Made by a program: the position numbers and the translations under genes. Shown piece after piece: positions 11,481 through 24,654 of a DNA stretch of 64,000 nucleotides (positions are counted from its first letter, which is position 1; every line of letters begins with the position of its first letter). The stretch spans positions 1,720,929 through 1,784,928 of the forward strand of contig NW_004955518.1 in NCBI RefSeq assembly GCF_000276665.1. The letters run 5' to 3'. This stretch comes from Chinchilla lanigera (lineage: Eukaryota; Chordata; Mammalia; Rodentia; Chinchillidae). The notes beneath the pieces are model-generated. The model did not search any database and was not told where the DNA came from. It saw only the letters and a list, made by a program, of their open reading frames with translations.

Positions 11481-12266
11481 TATAAAGTGTACCATTTGGA
11501 TAATCTTTTCTAGAATTACAATTAAATTCTATATTGTTCTTAAGCATATGGAAACAATAAAACAGTGAGCTCGCCCCAAATCATCGTAAATATTCATTAA
11601 ATGTATGATTAATATATAATATTATATTGAGAGAAACATTATGATTTCTATTTTTAAGGACTTTTCCTTTTTATTCTCATACAATCATTTAACTGCATTT
11701 TCATGGAGCTTAGTACAGCTTTTCCTTTTAATGGATGGAGCACTGTGCATAATTTTTCAATATATAAAATTCTTTAGAAGCATGGTTTAAAGTGTTTATA
11801 ATGAAAGAACACAAAAGTATATTCTTGGGCCTTAATAAATATGTCTGTTTTCATTAGTACTACCTAAAAGTATCATTATATTTTCCAGAAAAGCATTTTT
11901 AAAAATCTTTGGCTTTATACAACTAATATTCATATATTTTATTTAAAATTATAAAAGCAGATTTGGGAAGTAGTTAAGAAAAGACAATTTTCATGGTTTT
12001 CTTAAATACAATGGACCCTCAAGTTATGACCAGCATCAAATACAAACAACTTAAGTTATGATCAGAATTTTAGATTTAACTTATGACCCAAGTCTCGAGT
12101 TAAGACCAGAATGCCAGCCACTTGTCTGTTTGTAAACAAAGACTTGTGATGCCAGAGAGCATATGTAAGCATATATAAGCATCAGTCTGAGCCCAGATGC
12201 ACATGTTTGTGGATATGATTTTGGTCAGTGCTTTATATAATTGCAGTATTTACTGTTATCAAAATG
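11481..12266 (+). repeat. Inverted duplication, left (donor) arm
   Basis: This 786-bp segment is the reverse complement of 32635-33420, with no net gaps and about two mismatches seen by eye (near 11489 and 12246). It holds 528 bp of flank plus the first 258 bp of the Tigger element. The Tigger is complete only here, so this is the donor copy. Confidence 0.95.
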
Positions 12267-14345
12267 GCCCCCCAAAAAACTAGAAAAGAAGCTAAGGAAG
12301 GAAAGGAAGATAAAGAATGCAATCACAATAGAAAAGAAGAGGAGAAAACTGTGGAGAAATGTGAGAATGGAATTCATGTGATGGATCTCACTAATGTGTG
12401 TACCATGTGGAAATCCACCATCTTAACAATCTTATAGAAAAAAGTTTGTATAAGGAAGCTAGTGATGCTAAATGTGTTACTTAAATTAGTAAGTTACAAA
12501 CAATGTTAGATGAGGTAGAAAGGCTGTTATTAGTGTGCATAAATGAAAGGCAGATGGCAGGTTACAGCCTATTTGAGTATAATTTGTGAAAAAGCTAGGG
12601 CAATAAATACAAATCTTGTAAAGGAAAATCTATCAACAAATAATGGTGAAATAGTTTGCGCCAGTAAGGGATAGTTTCACAATTTGAAGCAATAACTGGG
12701 ATTCATGGCATCACTGGGAATGGTGAGGCAGCCAGTGCCAATAAATGGACTCCTAAAAATTACATACACCACTTTGAAATGATGACAGAGAAATGGCTTT
12801 TGCCATCATCAAGTTTTCAACTGTGATGACACTGGGCTTTTCTGGAAGAAAATGCCCATGAGAACAAACATTATCTGGGAACAGGAGAAAATACCAGACC
12901 ACAAGCCTATAAAGAATAGGCTATGTGCCAATGCGAGTGATAACCTCAGGATAAATCTGCTCTTGGTTTATCACTCTAAGACCCCAAGAGTGTTCAGAAA
13001 ACATAAAGTCATAAGGAATAGGCTAAGTGTGATGTGAAGATCTAATGCAAAATCTTGGGTAACATGAGTACTTTTTCTTGAGTGGATCAGGGAGGCTTCC
13101 TGTCCTACTGTTAAGAACTGTCTAGAGGAAAAAGTTCATCACTCAAGGCTCTCCTCATCATGAATAATGCTCCTGCTCACCCATGTGGTTTAGAAGAACT
13201 GGCTGAAGAATTCCCATGGCTCTTTGTTGAGATCCTCCCACCTAATATAACTCCCCTACTGCAGCCTATAGACCAGCAAGTTATAGCTAATTTTAAGAAG
13301 CTGCACACCAAGAAACTGCTCCTGCAGTGCTTCTAGAAGGTCTCTGATACAGATTTAACACTTAAAGAGTTAAGGAAGGAACATTACAGCATCCTTTCCT
13401 GTGTGGGATTAATTGAGAAATCCTAGGTCAAAGTCTGTCTAAGGACACTGAGATCTGCCTGGAAGAAAGTATGGCCTGAAATTATATGGGAGAGAGACTT
13501 TGAAGAGTGTAGAGGAGCCTGATCCTTCCATTGTCTCTGTGGTTGATGACACTATTATGATAGCATAGGCTTGCGGGTGGACAGTGGTGATATTGAGAAG
13601 CTCAGAGGAATTGTCTACAGAGGAACTTCAGCAACTTCTGGCTGAGCAACTGAGAATGGCTCTGAGAACCTTTCTGGAGAGGAGGGGATGTAAACAATCA
13701 GTGCAGCAAAGCTCTTCTTCTGGAATAAAGGAAATTCTGAAAAATTGGACAGAGCTACAAACATTTGTGGAGAAGATCCACCTCCCCCCTCCCCACAGAG
13801 AAAAAGCCAATCGTTGCATTCAAGGTCATGTCATACTACAGAACAGTGTTAAAGACAGAAACAGATCACCTTAGACAAATTTTTAGTCTGAAAAGATTGA
13901 GACCTAGTGAGCCAGAAGCAGGTCCCAGTAGTCTACAGACTCTCCTGAGGAGAGAAAGGACACCAGAGAGCAGGATTCCTGATGTTCCTGTGGAAGGAGA
14001 CTCTCCTTCCAAGCAATAACCACCTTCCATTTCATCCTGCCTTCCTGCAAGCCAAAGATGTTAACTTGAATAGTGAGCATACATGAAATTGGTGTTTCTG
14101 GTAAACTAGGGACATTTTATAACTTTTTGATGAATACACTAGGAAAATTAGTGGAGTTTCTGGTAAATTATGTAGAATATGCAATCCTTTTTTATTATGA
14201 AAAGGTTAGTTAAGGGTTGCTTTTGGAGGTCTGGAATGCATTATTGGATTTCCATTATTTTTTATGGGAAAAATGGTCTTTACTTACAACCAACTTGAGT
14301 TACAACCAGCCCTCATGAATGAACTAAATTTATAAGGGTCCACTG
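12009..14345 (+). mobile_element. Full-length decayed Tigger (pogo/Tc1-mariner) transposon
   Basis: Terminal inverted repeats start caatggaccct and end agggtccactg. Flanking TA dinucleotides (12007-12008 and 14346-14347) fit Tigger target-site duplication. Length of 2337 bp is normal for an autonomous Tigger. The inner transposase is recognisable but broken. Confidence 0.9.
12264..14019 (+). pseudogene. Tigger/Jerky-type transposase pseudogene
   Basis: The N-terminus opens MAPQKTRKEAKEG, followed by a decayed CENP-B-like helix-turn-helix (ending KSTILTIL). The DDE-domain C-terminal region is visible near 13240-13330 (ITPLLQPIDQQVIANFKKLH after frame change). The acidic C-terminal tail at 13584-14019 has ELSTEELQQLL and a PSEPEAGPSS-like end. 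Stops and frameshifts run throughout, so it is inactive. It would have been the DNA-binding and strand-transfer enzyme of the element. Confidence 0.85.
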
Positions 14346-14827
14346 TAGATGATAAATGAGTTGCCCTTTATTTGTTATTATGTTGATCAAGTGCCAGACT
14401 ATTCAGAGTAAAGTTCAATATTTAAAAGCTTAAAATTATTTTAACCTATTCTAAACAAGAAGCTCTACATAAATTCTCCAGTTGTAAGCCAGTATTTTAA
14501 ATTCACCAATCATGATGTAGTTTTCCTAGTACATCTAAGCTGTGGCATTCAGGAAAAATATGATAAGTTAAACAGCAGTCTAGGTTTTAGTAGCTGCAGT
14601 TGCTGACCTTGATCTTCAAGGCTGAATTTGGGTTAACTACTGGATGAACGAGAGAAAACATCTAGGCAGAGAGGACGCATGCTTCCAGGAGAGTTAGATT
14701 TTGACTGAAGTATAAGGTTTCTTTGTTAGATAGGATGAGGAAAAAACGAGGATGGATAGACAAGTTTTAGACAAATTTTCAAGTATTTACTCACAAAATG
14801 AGTTTCATGCCCATTAGTCTTTCTTTT

Positions 14828-14888
<61 letters not shown>

Positions 14889-16387
14889 TTTTTTCTTTCA
14901 AGATTACTCAAGCAATATTATGAAGAATATGATTAGAGCTAGGCAAAACTTCAGATAGGAATGTTAGAAGACTTTGATAGCAAGAATGATGGCTGAGTGA
15001 CTGATTGTGTGGTTAGCTTATTCATTAATTCATTCAACATACATCTTAGCACCTATTATGTACCAAGTATCTATTAGCTGGTAAAGATACAAAAGGAAAT
15101 ACAATGGGAACTTTTGGAATCTGATGCATGGAAACATCTATGAGAGCTTATACTTACTTTGCAACAAACTTCAAAAGTCACCTTACTTTTATTCACTCCC
15201 TCTCCAGTTGGAATTAATTACTCCTTATTTTGTGTTTCCAAGATAAAATAAAGTCTTGGTTTATGTTTCTGTTAAAAATGTTTTAAATTTTATTTGAGTC
15301 TAATATACATGTTTATCTCTATTGCCAGTTAAATTGGTATCCTGAATGGAAAGAATTATGTCACAATTATTTTTGCAGTTACCTAACACTTGAAATTTTT
15401 TAGCATTTTTTACCATAATTTTCCTGTTTTGGTCCCTAATTCATATTAGTCAATTTATATTGTAGCCTAACAAAAGTTGATATTCAGGTTTTGCTCCTAT
15501 TATCCCCAACTTCTGTGGGTGACATTTTGAAGCAACTTGAAATCATTCATGTATAAACTACAAGTTTGGAGATCTAGTAATGTAAAGTTTTACACATATT
15601 TTGAGGTCAAGGACAAAACTGATATATTGGCTATCTTAAAATAAAATCATTTTTAAAATATTGGCAATTATTTTGATAAGCTATTAGTACTTTTAAGTTT
15701 TGATATAGTAAAACCATCAGGGTGGTATTGTGTTATTGTTGGCAATCACTACTTTTAAGGTTACTATAATTTTTTTTGTAACTGTGATGACAGATGGTAT
15801 GGCATTGATATTTTATAAAGCTCTATCTTCTAAATCCATATTCCCTTGTAATTTTCTGAGTTTATTCTTCTTGGGCTGTATTAAAGAGTTACTCAGGTGT
15901 TCTTGAGCTGAGTGTAGACTAATGAATTGGAATAGAGAACTGCTAATTGTAAAAGGTAGAAAGGATAGGAAAAAAGGATTTGAGAAAACCAGGTGATTTA
16001 TGAGGACAGGAGATCTGTGGATATGCACATGATTTATTCCAGTCCCTGTCATTGTCTTTTTCACCTAGTTGGAATGAAAGCAGACAAAATATTTTCTTCA
16101 AATATCACCTTTTCATCTGGTTGTATGAATCTTCTAATAAATCTGTCTAAAGCTATGTGACCTCAACATAAGTGAAAGAACATCTAAAGTTTTACTTCAG
16201 AGTTTCAGAATCAAGATGTATTTATTAAATTTATTATTGGTAGCTACATGATAGTTTCCAAGGACATTAATGTTAAAAAGGTTAATAATACAAAATAATG
16301 ACTAACACTTTTGAAAACTAGCAGTGTACTTTTATTGCTGTACTTAATACATGTAATAAGATTTATGCCTTTTGCTTGTTTTCATTG
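14346..16387. other. Intergenic DNA with (CTTT)n and a small L2-like piece
   Basis: No exon seen. A (CTTT)n microsatellite covers 14821-14898. Sequence at about 15010-15100 (attcattcaacatacat, tagcacctattatgtacca) resembles an antisense L2 3' end. The rest is unassigned. Confidence 0.55.
14821..14898. repeat. (CTTT)n microsatellite
   Basis: About 18 tandem ctttc-type tetramers. The reverse-strand lysine-rich frame across it is a by-product. Confidence 0.97.
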
Positions 16388-16402
16388 AAAGAAAACTTTA
16401 TC

Positions 16403-17329
16403 TGTGAATCATTGGTTGTTTAGGAGGGTATTGTTTGATTTCCATGTGTTTATGGAGTTTTTGTGGTTTCTTTTAATATTAATTTCCAATTTCATTGGAT
16501 TATGGTCAGATATTATGCATGGGATAATTTCAATTCCTTTGCATTTACTTAAGCATGTTCTGTGTGCTAGTATATGGTCTATTTTAGAGAATGTTCCCTG
16601 TGCAGCTGAAAAGAATATGTATTCTGATGATGTTGGGTGGAATAGTCTAAAAACATCCACTAAATCCATTTGTTCACAGATTTGCTTCAGTTCTGTTATT
16701 TCTTTGCTGATTTTTTGTCTAGTTCATCTATCTCTTTGTGATAATGGGGTACTGAGGTCTCCTGTTACAGTTGTGGTATTTTTATACAATGCAGTATTAC
16801 TCAGCTATAGAGAAAGATAAACTTGAGGCTTTTATAGGTAAATGGATGCAACTCAAGACTATACTTATAAGTGAAATAAATCAGGCCTGCATGTGTAAAC
16901 ATTGTATTATCTCCCTAGTGTAAGAACCTGAAAGCATAAATAAAATCTGAAAGGTATAGTAGATATTGTGAAAGGAAAAGAAACTGCTCAATAGGAAAGA
17001 ACAACTGGGATGAGGGAAAGGACAAAAGAAAGAAGGAAAGGAAAAAAATATATGTATATATACACAAGATAGCTAAGATAATTGTACTACTAATTTCTAT
17101 TGGTTTATTAAAAGGACGAGTTAATGTTTAATTGTTTAACCAGTCTTGCATACTTATACCTGGTAATCTGAGCATCTACTTTAAAGATAACAATAAGCAA
17201 TACACCAACCATTGTTGATCTCCTATCATCTTGTTTTGAAATTCTGTATCATTTTATAGTGTTTGTGTTGTTTTGTTTTTGTCTTTATTTTTGTTATCTT
17301 GTTTTGGTTCTTTTCTCTAGAAAATAAAA
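16403..17329 (+). mobile_element. Inverted (twin-primed) L1 insertion
   Basis: Left part 16403 to about 16785 is antisense ORF2 endonuclease sequence, matching 42680-43000 in the same text orientation. Right part, about 16786-17329, is sense ORF2 end, 3' UTR and A-tail. The whole is flanked by a 15-bp TSD with one mismatch (aaagaaaactttatc at 16388-16402; aaagaaaattttatc at 17330-17344). This is the classic outcome of twin priming, with the middle of the element lost. Confidence 0.9.
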
Positions 17330-17344
17330 AAAGAAAATTTTATC

Positions 17345-18044
17345 AATAGGAGGACAGTGATTAGATTTCAAAGATGCTACATTTTCATTCTTTTCTCTTT
17401 TTTTCTCTTATTCTTCTTTCTTTTTGTCTTTCCTTTTTTGGGGTAGGAGTTCTGCTGTGAGTGGAATCCACCTGTGGTAGGGAAGAAACACAAGTACAAA
17501 ATAGTCATCTCTTGAAAATAGACATTTCAATGTGTGATTATTTAGAAAAAGACTTACTTTGGGATTCCTAGAAGTTAACTCTGAGACGAAGATTCTTAAG
17601 TGATTTGTTATTACAGTCTTGCCTGGAGAAGTCAGTAGGGGAGGCAAGACTGATAAAAGGGAAAAAAGCAGCAAAGCAAGGCTGCAGTATCAAAGCCTTC
17701 TGAGGGAAGCAAACCTCCCAAAGAAAGACTTCAGTAAGAGCAATTGGAGGCAATACGATGCCTCTATGGGGAAAGGGCTGCTCAGGAAGGATAAAAAAAG
17801 ATCTGAGAAGATTTGAGCAGAAAACTGGCTCTGTTATACAGTGTTTCATTGGAAGTTTTTCTTGGTAAAGCATTTCAAACTACAGATAGTGTCTCTTTAA
17901 GCCAATTATAAACGAAGAAATTGTTTTCAATATTTGAGACCTAACCTTAAATCAATGGATTAAGCCTTGTTGTTACAATAAAAATAAGAATTTGAGCTTG
18001 AAAGCAATGCAAGTTATGGCTGTACAGGGACAGAAAAAAAGAAA
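17345..18044. other. No gene recognised
   Basis: CT-rich low-complexity patch (17385-17445) and an unassigned purine-rich stretch (17600-17820). Overlapping short frames on both strands have no recognisable domain. Confidence 0.45.
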
Positions 18045-18190
18045 AGTCTGATAAGTGAATCTAATGTTAGAAGAATAAAAGGGAGGAGGGGAAAAGAAGG
18101 GGATTGAGATTTGTTATGCACATATACCAATCCCCTACAGTGAATGCAAATATTATGTACTGCAAACATGTACTAATGAAAGCCAAAAAG
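18045..18190 (+). repeat. L1 3' UTR fragment
   Basis: G-rich purine tract, then acatataccaatccc and atgcaaatattatgtactgc, ending catgtactaatgaaa. It matches the 3' ends at 5965 and 60853. Confidence 0.75.
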
Positions 18191-19789
18191 AAAGAAAGAA
18201 AGAGTCTAAATGAGCAAATGGTATTTTCGACGTAAATAGATTAAAGAAACAAGAGAGAATTATACCAGTTATTAAGAAACAGTGCCTGGGTAAACTACAC
18301 TGATAAACTAATTGAGATTGAAAGGCTTAGAAAATAAATAATCTAAATTAATGAAACAAATAAAAGATGATCTTTGCCAATTTGCTTTATATAAATTTGT
18401 GTGATCCAAAAATTAAAATTTAAAACTAATAATATCAATGTTATCTAATTATTCAGCAAATTCAACAATACTTTGAAGAAATGGAGGTATCCTCAGAAAG
18501 ATCACACTTTAAGAAATGAAAGACTCTTGAGAGTGCCTGTACACAGTGTCTGTGGCAAAGGTGGATTAAGAGGAAGTCATGAACTATATTTAGCCAAGGA
18601 GATATGCTGAAACCTGGCTAGATGTGTGCATGACAAGTTAACACTAGGTCACGGAAAACAAAACAATTCGCACAAACAGTAGACTTGCCATTTTTTCCCC
18701 ACATCACATGCACAAAGTAGGACTATGGGTGCATGGAGAAGCAGTTTCAAAAACACCTTGAGGAAGTTAGAGACATTTACAGCAGGATTGCACGTCTTTC
18801 CTACACAGAATAATGTTGGGGAGTAATGAATAATAGCAGATGAAATGGATGCTGTGTCATGACTTATTTACTTTGGAAAAACATTTGAAAATTTGTCTTA
18901 GACCAGCAGTGTACTATCACTGCTTCTAAATTACCTTGTGCTGTGTAACTGAACAATGCTGGCAAATTTCTGTAATTTAAATATTTCATTCCAATTTTGA
19001 CATGATTTTTATGCTAGGAGATTTCTGTGTAAGAAGCCCTTTAAAATTATTTATCAAATGAACTCTGGTTTTGCTTTTGGAGTACTTCATCTCATTAATT
19101 AAGGGGTCTTAGTCTCATTATTTCAAGTCTGTCTTTACTGGATTATGTAAACACAATCTTGTCATTACCAAATCATATGCTATTTTTATTTTTCTAAAGA
19201 TCTAGAGCTCACAGCCATCTCTTAAATGGAACATTACAGAAAAGAAAAAGCAATTTGGACCATCACATTCTTAGCTATGCATTGAATAAATCTATTAGTA
19301 TTTGTTTCAATTTACTTTTTTATGTGTTGGTCACAGTTCAGTAACATTTAAGAAAATGTTCTATAGTAGCTAATGTGATGCAGAATTGTTACGTACATTA
19401 CCAACTTTATTAACAAAAAAATCCACTTCCCTCATATACACATTATGAATTCAAATAACATGTTATGTGTGACAGACATATAATTTCTAGTCATTAGTTT
19501 TAGCAATCATTAGCTTAGTTAATGAAAAACTTCTGATCATTAGTTTTAGTAATCATTAGCTTAGTTAATGAAAAATATAATATTTATAATAGTTAAAATA
19601 TGAATGACTAACATATGAATAGCTAGCAAGTCAAAACCCGTCTTGTGAATCACAGATTACCACTTCTAAGAGTGCCAAATTATTATATATTAATATAGTT
19701 CTTTAATAATTTTATAGATAAATAGTTAAGATGATAAGGAACTAAAAGTCTCAGTTCCAGTCTTGTGTGAATTTTTCTTAACATCACCT
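18191..19789. other. AT-rich DNA, one tandem duplication
   Basis: No exon or named repeat apart from the 39-bp duplication at 19491-19575. Confidence 0.5.
19491..19575. repeat. 39-bp tandem duplication
   Basis: Copies at 19491-19529 and 19537-19575 (period 46) differ at one base (ttagcaatc versus ttagtaatc). Confidence 0.95.
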
Positions 19790-20235
19790 TTGTGCTTTAT
19801 TTAATTTATGTGTTTTTATTTTTTATTAGTACATGTCTGCAATACATAATGATTATGTTTATCATAAGGAGTTGGTCCATGTACATAACACATCTTAATT
19901 CTTTTTTCATCCTCTACCCTTCCATCATCCCGTGCTCCTTCCAAATTTTGATCCCCTTTACATTTGAAAACTCTGTTTCCATTTTTTATTCAATTCTTTT
20001 CTTCATCCTCTTTTTACTCCTTCTTCTTCTTCTTCCCTACACCTCTTGTTTCTTTCCCATTTGAAAAGGATCTCCCTACCTCCTATTATCTTTTATTTTT
20101 CTGTTTATTTATATTTTGTGTTTCTCATATAAGAGAAATTGCAATACTTAAGCTTGTGGGTCTGATTTATTTTACTTAATATTATGCTCTCACGGTGCAT
20201 CCATTTACCTATGAACTCCTTGAGTGAACTTTAAA
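19790..20235 (-). mobile_element. 5'-truncated L1, antisense
   Basis: Reverse-strand L1 3' UTR (ttttattagtacatgtctgc, pyrimidine tract to about 20090) followed by the antisense ORF2 end (tgcatccatttacctatgaa). ORF2 stops near 20235. Confidence 0.8.
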
Positions 20236-20469
20236 ATATTCAAAAACAATATTTTAAATAGATTCCATTTAACATAACCAAAATGTTTGGAGACTTACTC
20301 TTCTGCAGTATTGCCTATGCAACATGTTATGCAGTGTTATTTATTTTTAACTAACTCTTTGACTAAGATGATAGATTAAATATAGAAAAGAATTATTAAT
20401 TATTCATAGTAAAGTTTATCCTTAGAACCATTTTGTTTTAATGCCATGTAGATAATATAGGAATTTCAC

Positions 20470-20665
20470 CTTCAATTCTGCAACTGATGAACTATGTGAC
20501 TAGCTCTTATACAGCTTATATAACCTGTCTAAGCCTCAGTTCTATCATCTGTAAATCAAGGATAATAACATATACCTTAAACCATTATTTTGAGGTTGAT
20601 TGAATAAAATAATGTAAACAATTTGACAAATAGGGCATAACTCAGTTGTCCAGCACATTACTACT
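20470..20665 (+). repeat. MIR SINE
   Basis: Central MIR features: gaactatgtgactagct, aacctgtctaagcctcagtt, atctgtaaatcaaggataat. Old and diverged. Confidence 0.8.
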
Positions 20666-21614
20666 GTTTATTGTTTTTATTTAATATTTTTAGTGTTTTT
20701 GAAAATAGCAGGATTAATCAATTGACTGGGATTAACATGGTCTAAAAGGTAACATGTAGATTATTTATATTGCCATGAAAGTATCCATGGTGGCTGATAT
20801 GACTGTCTTGAATATGTATCATCTTGTCCTTTCTGTAATTAAAAAGATATAGCTTACAAGTAAATACCAGTTTCTTACATTGGTCAACTCTAATTTGCTC
20901 ATAGATTGCATATGTGGTAGGTCATATTTTTAAATATTAATTATGAGACTTTCTTCTGTCTACTTCCTTACATTATTTACATTTTCCTGATCTTTTAGAT
21001 AATAGTACATAGGAGGCTAGGATGATGACAGATATTCCTGAGAAGTAAGAGGTAATTTTCCACCTATGAGCTTCATATTAAGATTTTTTAAAATCCATGC
21101 TAGAAACAATTTTCTTAAAACCACAGCTTTAGAAGATTTGTTATCTTGAATGCTAAAAAAGTATTTTTTTGCTGAGTTCCTCAAAGCATAGAGAACCATG
21201 AAAGATTTGAAAGATTCAGTTTATACCAGAAATTTTCTGAGTGGGAAGAATAAATGGATAGATGCCCCAAAGAGATAAAAGCCAGATATAGAGAGAACTA
21301 AATAGGACCAGAAGAAGTTTGGTGACTGGATAAGGAAGCTGATCACTTTGACTAGAGAAAAAAGGTGCAGATATCACACAGACAGAAGAGCATATACAAG
21401 ACCAGGAAGAACAGATTGTGTTTCTTCAGAGGCAAGTGAAGTCAGAGAATGGCATCCTAGAAAGAGTTCTGCCTCTGATGACAAACAATTTAAATCCTCC
21501 AAAAACTTAGACCACTTTTAAGCAGAATAAAATGAGAAAGAATTATAACTGAGTGTTCATCTAAAAGACAGGATTTAAAACCAGAAGCATGTGTAAGAAA
21601 GACCATATGATAAT

Positions 21615-22130
21615 TTGATGATGGTTTGAGTGTGTCCTCCAAAGGTTCCTGTGCTGAAGGTTTGGTCTATAGTGTAATGGTGTTGGGTGCCTCTACATTA
21701 AAGAGGCAGGATCTAATGGGAGGTCCCTTAGGTCACTGGGGCATGTGTTCATAGTTTTCCTAGGACCCCAGTTAGTTTCCATAGGCTCTTTGGTTCCATT
21801 GGAAACTGGGCTCTGACTCTTTCCCTCTAGTACCATTCCCTGCTCTTCTTCCTGGCCACAATGAAATGAGCAGCTTTTCTCTCACACATCCTTCCACCAT
21901 GACATTCCTGCCTTGGAGCCAGCTGACTAAGCACTAAAATCTCTGAAACTATGGTCTGGGATATAGGTCAGTGGCACAACACCTGCCTGGCAAATGCAGG
22001 GTCATGAGTTTGATTCCCGGTAGTAAAAAAGAAATCCTCTGAAACTGTGAGAAAAATAAACTTGTCCTCCTCCAAATTGTATATGTTGCATATTTGGTCT
22101 CATGACAGAAAGCTGACTAATACAAAAAAC
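21615..22130 (+). repeat. MaLR 5' LTR with ID insertion
   Basis: Starts near gatggtttgagtgtgtcctc and ends aaagctgactaatac. It includes ccacaatgaaatgagcagc and ttccaccatgacattcctgc. The next bases (tggcaccagagaagtgaggt) are the usual MaLR internal start. An ID SINE splits it at 21951-22031. Confidence 0.8.
21951..22031 (+). repeat. Diverged ID SINE
   Basis: Body tctgggatataggtcagtgg...cctgcctggcaaatgcaggg with short A-tail. Flanks aaatctctgaaact (21937-21950) and aaatcctctgaaact (22032-22046) form a TSD. Older than most other IDs here. Confidence 0.85.
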
Positions 22131-23395
22131 TGGCACCAGAGAAGTGAGGTTGTTGCTGTGATTATACCTGGTCATGTTGTTTAGAAGTTTTTTGAACTGG
22201 TGTGTGGGAAGAGGTTGGAAAGGTTTGGAGATCTGAGCTAAAGACTCCCTAAGATGCTGTATACAGAACCTTAAGGTTATTTTTTGTTGCAGCTCAGAAG
22301 ACCAGAATGCTCATAGATATGTGGACATTAAAGGCTAGACTCATGAGATTTCAGTTGAAAATGAGAACTATTGGGAGTGGGACTATGGCCAAGCATGTTA
22401 TGCTCTGTAAAAGCGTTTACATTTTATCTATGTCTTAAAACTTTATGTAAGATTGAATTTAAAGGTGGTGGACAAATTGATCTGGTAAGGAAATTTCAAG
22501 GCAGATTAATGTTCAGGCTATACTAGGAGCACTACTGGCTATTTATAACTAGATGTGTAAAAGGAATTGGTACCAAAAAGCAGAGCGAAAGTATTTGAAA
22601 AATTTAAACTTTGGTCTGAGAAAAATCTCATGTAAAATTGGGGTCAAATGAAGTGTGGTTGCTGAAGAGATTAGCATCATATTTTAAAAAGCAAGTACTT
22701 TAAACTGAGATGAGAAGAAAACTGCCTTGATGGCATCTTAGGAAATTGTCAGGACCCAACACATTGTCATTCAACAGTGCAAAATTATGAACTTTTCATT
22801 TGAGAAGAGAGCTCCTGGGTCCCCCTCTTGAGAAGGGCCACCTAGAAAATTGATTCCTTAGGATTCAGTTCACCATGTACAACCAGCCAGGCACTCAGAG
22901 ATTGCTGAGACCATAATCAGTGGGGTCCAGCCACAGCTTGAGCTGGCAGCAGACGTTGGCTTTGTTCATGTGATACTGGCTGGTCAGGCATGCAGAACAA
23001 CAGAGTTGTAAGGGATAGAAGCATCTAGATTTCAAAGACAGGTCTGGGAGGCCAATGAGTGTGCCTCTGAGAGAGGGATGTAGGAGCTACAGAAAGGAAA
23101 CTGAAAGTGCAGAGAAGACCCAGGAAAGATGGAGATGCCAGCCCCAGGAAACATGGAATTTTACAGGCACTCACAGTTAAGTGTTTGCATAGTCTTTGAG
23201 CAGACTTTAACTTAGATTTTTAGGCAGCAGTAGAACTGTTGAAATTTTACAGAGAGGATTATTAAATTTTTGGTTACATGCAGGATACTTCTATCATGTT
23301 GGGTAGAATTATTAACGTGTTACTTTGTTTATTTGGACGTTAAATATGGTTTAAACAGATGTGTTCTAGTGTCAAGTTGACCGGAGGTGGAATGT
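22131..23395 (+). repeat. MaLR internal sequence, non-coding
   Basis: Follows the LTR with the typical non-coding MaLR interior (aagtgaggttgttgctgtga, catgttgtttagaagttttt). No intact frame. Extent is inferred from the flanking LTRs. Confidence 0.65.
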
Positions 23396-23690
23396 GATAG
23401 TTAAGCTTAGTTGTCAATTTGACTGGCTTGTGTGGTGATAGTGGTATGACATTGGGTACTATAGCAGGTCCCTGGCCCCTTCCTCTCTGGCATTATTCCC
23501 CTGGTTTTCTCCCTGATCACTATGAAATGTGCAGTTTTACTCCACCATTCCCTCTGCCATGACGTTCCTATTTTGGAGCAAGTCAGTCCTGGACTGAATC
23601 CTCTGAAACTGTGAGCCAAAAAACCTATCCTCCATTACACAGTATATATCAAGTATTTGGCCAGTAATAAAAAGCTGATTAATGCAAGAC
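23396..23690 (+). repeat. MaLR-type 3' LTR
   Basis: Ends with ctctgaaactgtgagcc, tcaagtatttggccag and aaaagctgattaatgca, like the LTR at 21615. The 5' part differs, so it may be shortened or a different LTR. Confidence 0.65.
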
Positions 23691-23699
23691 CCCATGCCA

Positions 23700-23820
23700 G
23701 AGCTGGTGCTATATTGTTTGGATATTCAGCCTCCAGAACTGTGAACTGAATAAATCTCTTTTCTCTATAAGTACCCAGCCTCAGTTATTTTATTTTGTAA
23801 CAAAAGAGACAAAAGAACAC
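23700..23820 (+). repeat. MLT1/MST-type LTR 3' end
   Basis: attcagcctccagaactgtg, aataaatctcttttctctat and acccagcctcagttatttt mark the 3' part of an old MaLR LTR. Confidence 0.7.
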
Positions 23821-24654
23821 TAAGCATAAGAGCTCATATTCTAAATTAGGTCCAATTATATGAAAATAAAAATTACTTCAATTTTTCAACTTTATAGCTA
23901 TACTAAAATAGTATATCTACTAAATAATCAGAGTTGCAGTTACCTAAAGATTTCATTTTTCTTAATCTGAAAGCCTTCATTATTTGATGTAGTTTTCAAG
24001 ATTAGAGAGAGGAAAAGTTTTCTCTTTCAAGTATTGTAATTGTCATAATATTTTAAAATATGTGCATGTTATTACTAAGGATATTTTGAAAAACTACATG
24101 GAATATTGCTTTCTCAAGTCCTCTGTTGAAACAGAGTAAACCTATTTGATTTGTGTCTTAATTGAAAAGTGAATTTTCAAATATATAACTTTAGGGATCA
24201 TCTTGACCTGACTGCACCCATTTTGAATTGTAGCTGCCATAACTGCTTCTGCAAAACATTGGACTATTTTCCCTGTATAGTTTTCCAGAATACTGGACAT
24301 AAACAAAAGCATTATCATGGTATGTGGAACTTTATGACTGGACTCTGGCACTGTTAGTGCCAGGTGTATATCTAACATCATTCGTGTTAGCTTGAGATAA
24401 AACCAGACACATTATGACTCCAATGAAATTCACTTTAAGTGTCCAATCTTGCACTCAACTTGCAGAGACCCACTGGTCTTGCTACCAACCTTAACTATGC
24501 TTGTATCAGTAAATACTTTAAAACTGCTCTGTCATTTCTGGATCTGTCTGCTTCTCTCTTGTGTCCACTGACACATTTTGCTTCTAGCAGCCAGCTTTTT
24601 CATGCTGGATTCTCTTGAAGCAATAACTCAAGGTATTAGTTATTGTCTGAGTTT
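23821..24654. other. No feature recognised
   Basis: Unassigned DNA. Frames on both strands over 24142-24381 show no domain. Confidence 0.45.

Noticed and set aside
14726..14911. Lysine-rich reverse frame
   Set aside because: Translation of the (CTTT)n microsatellite.
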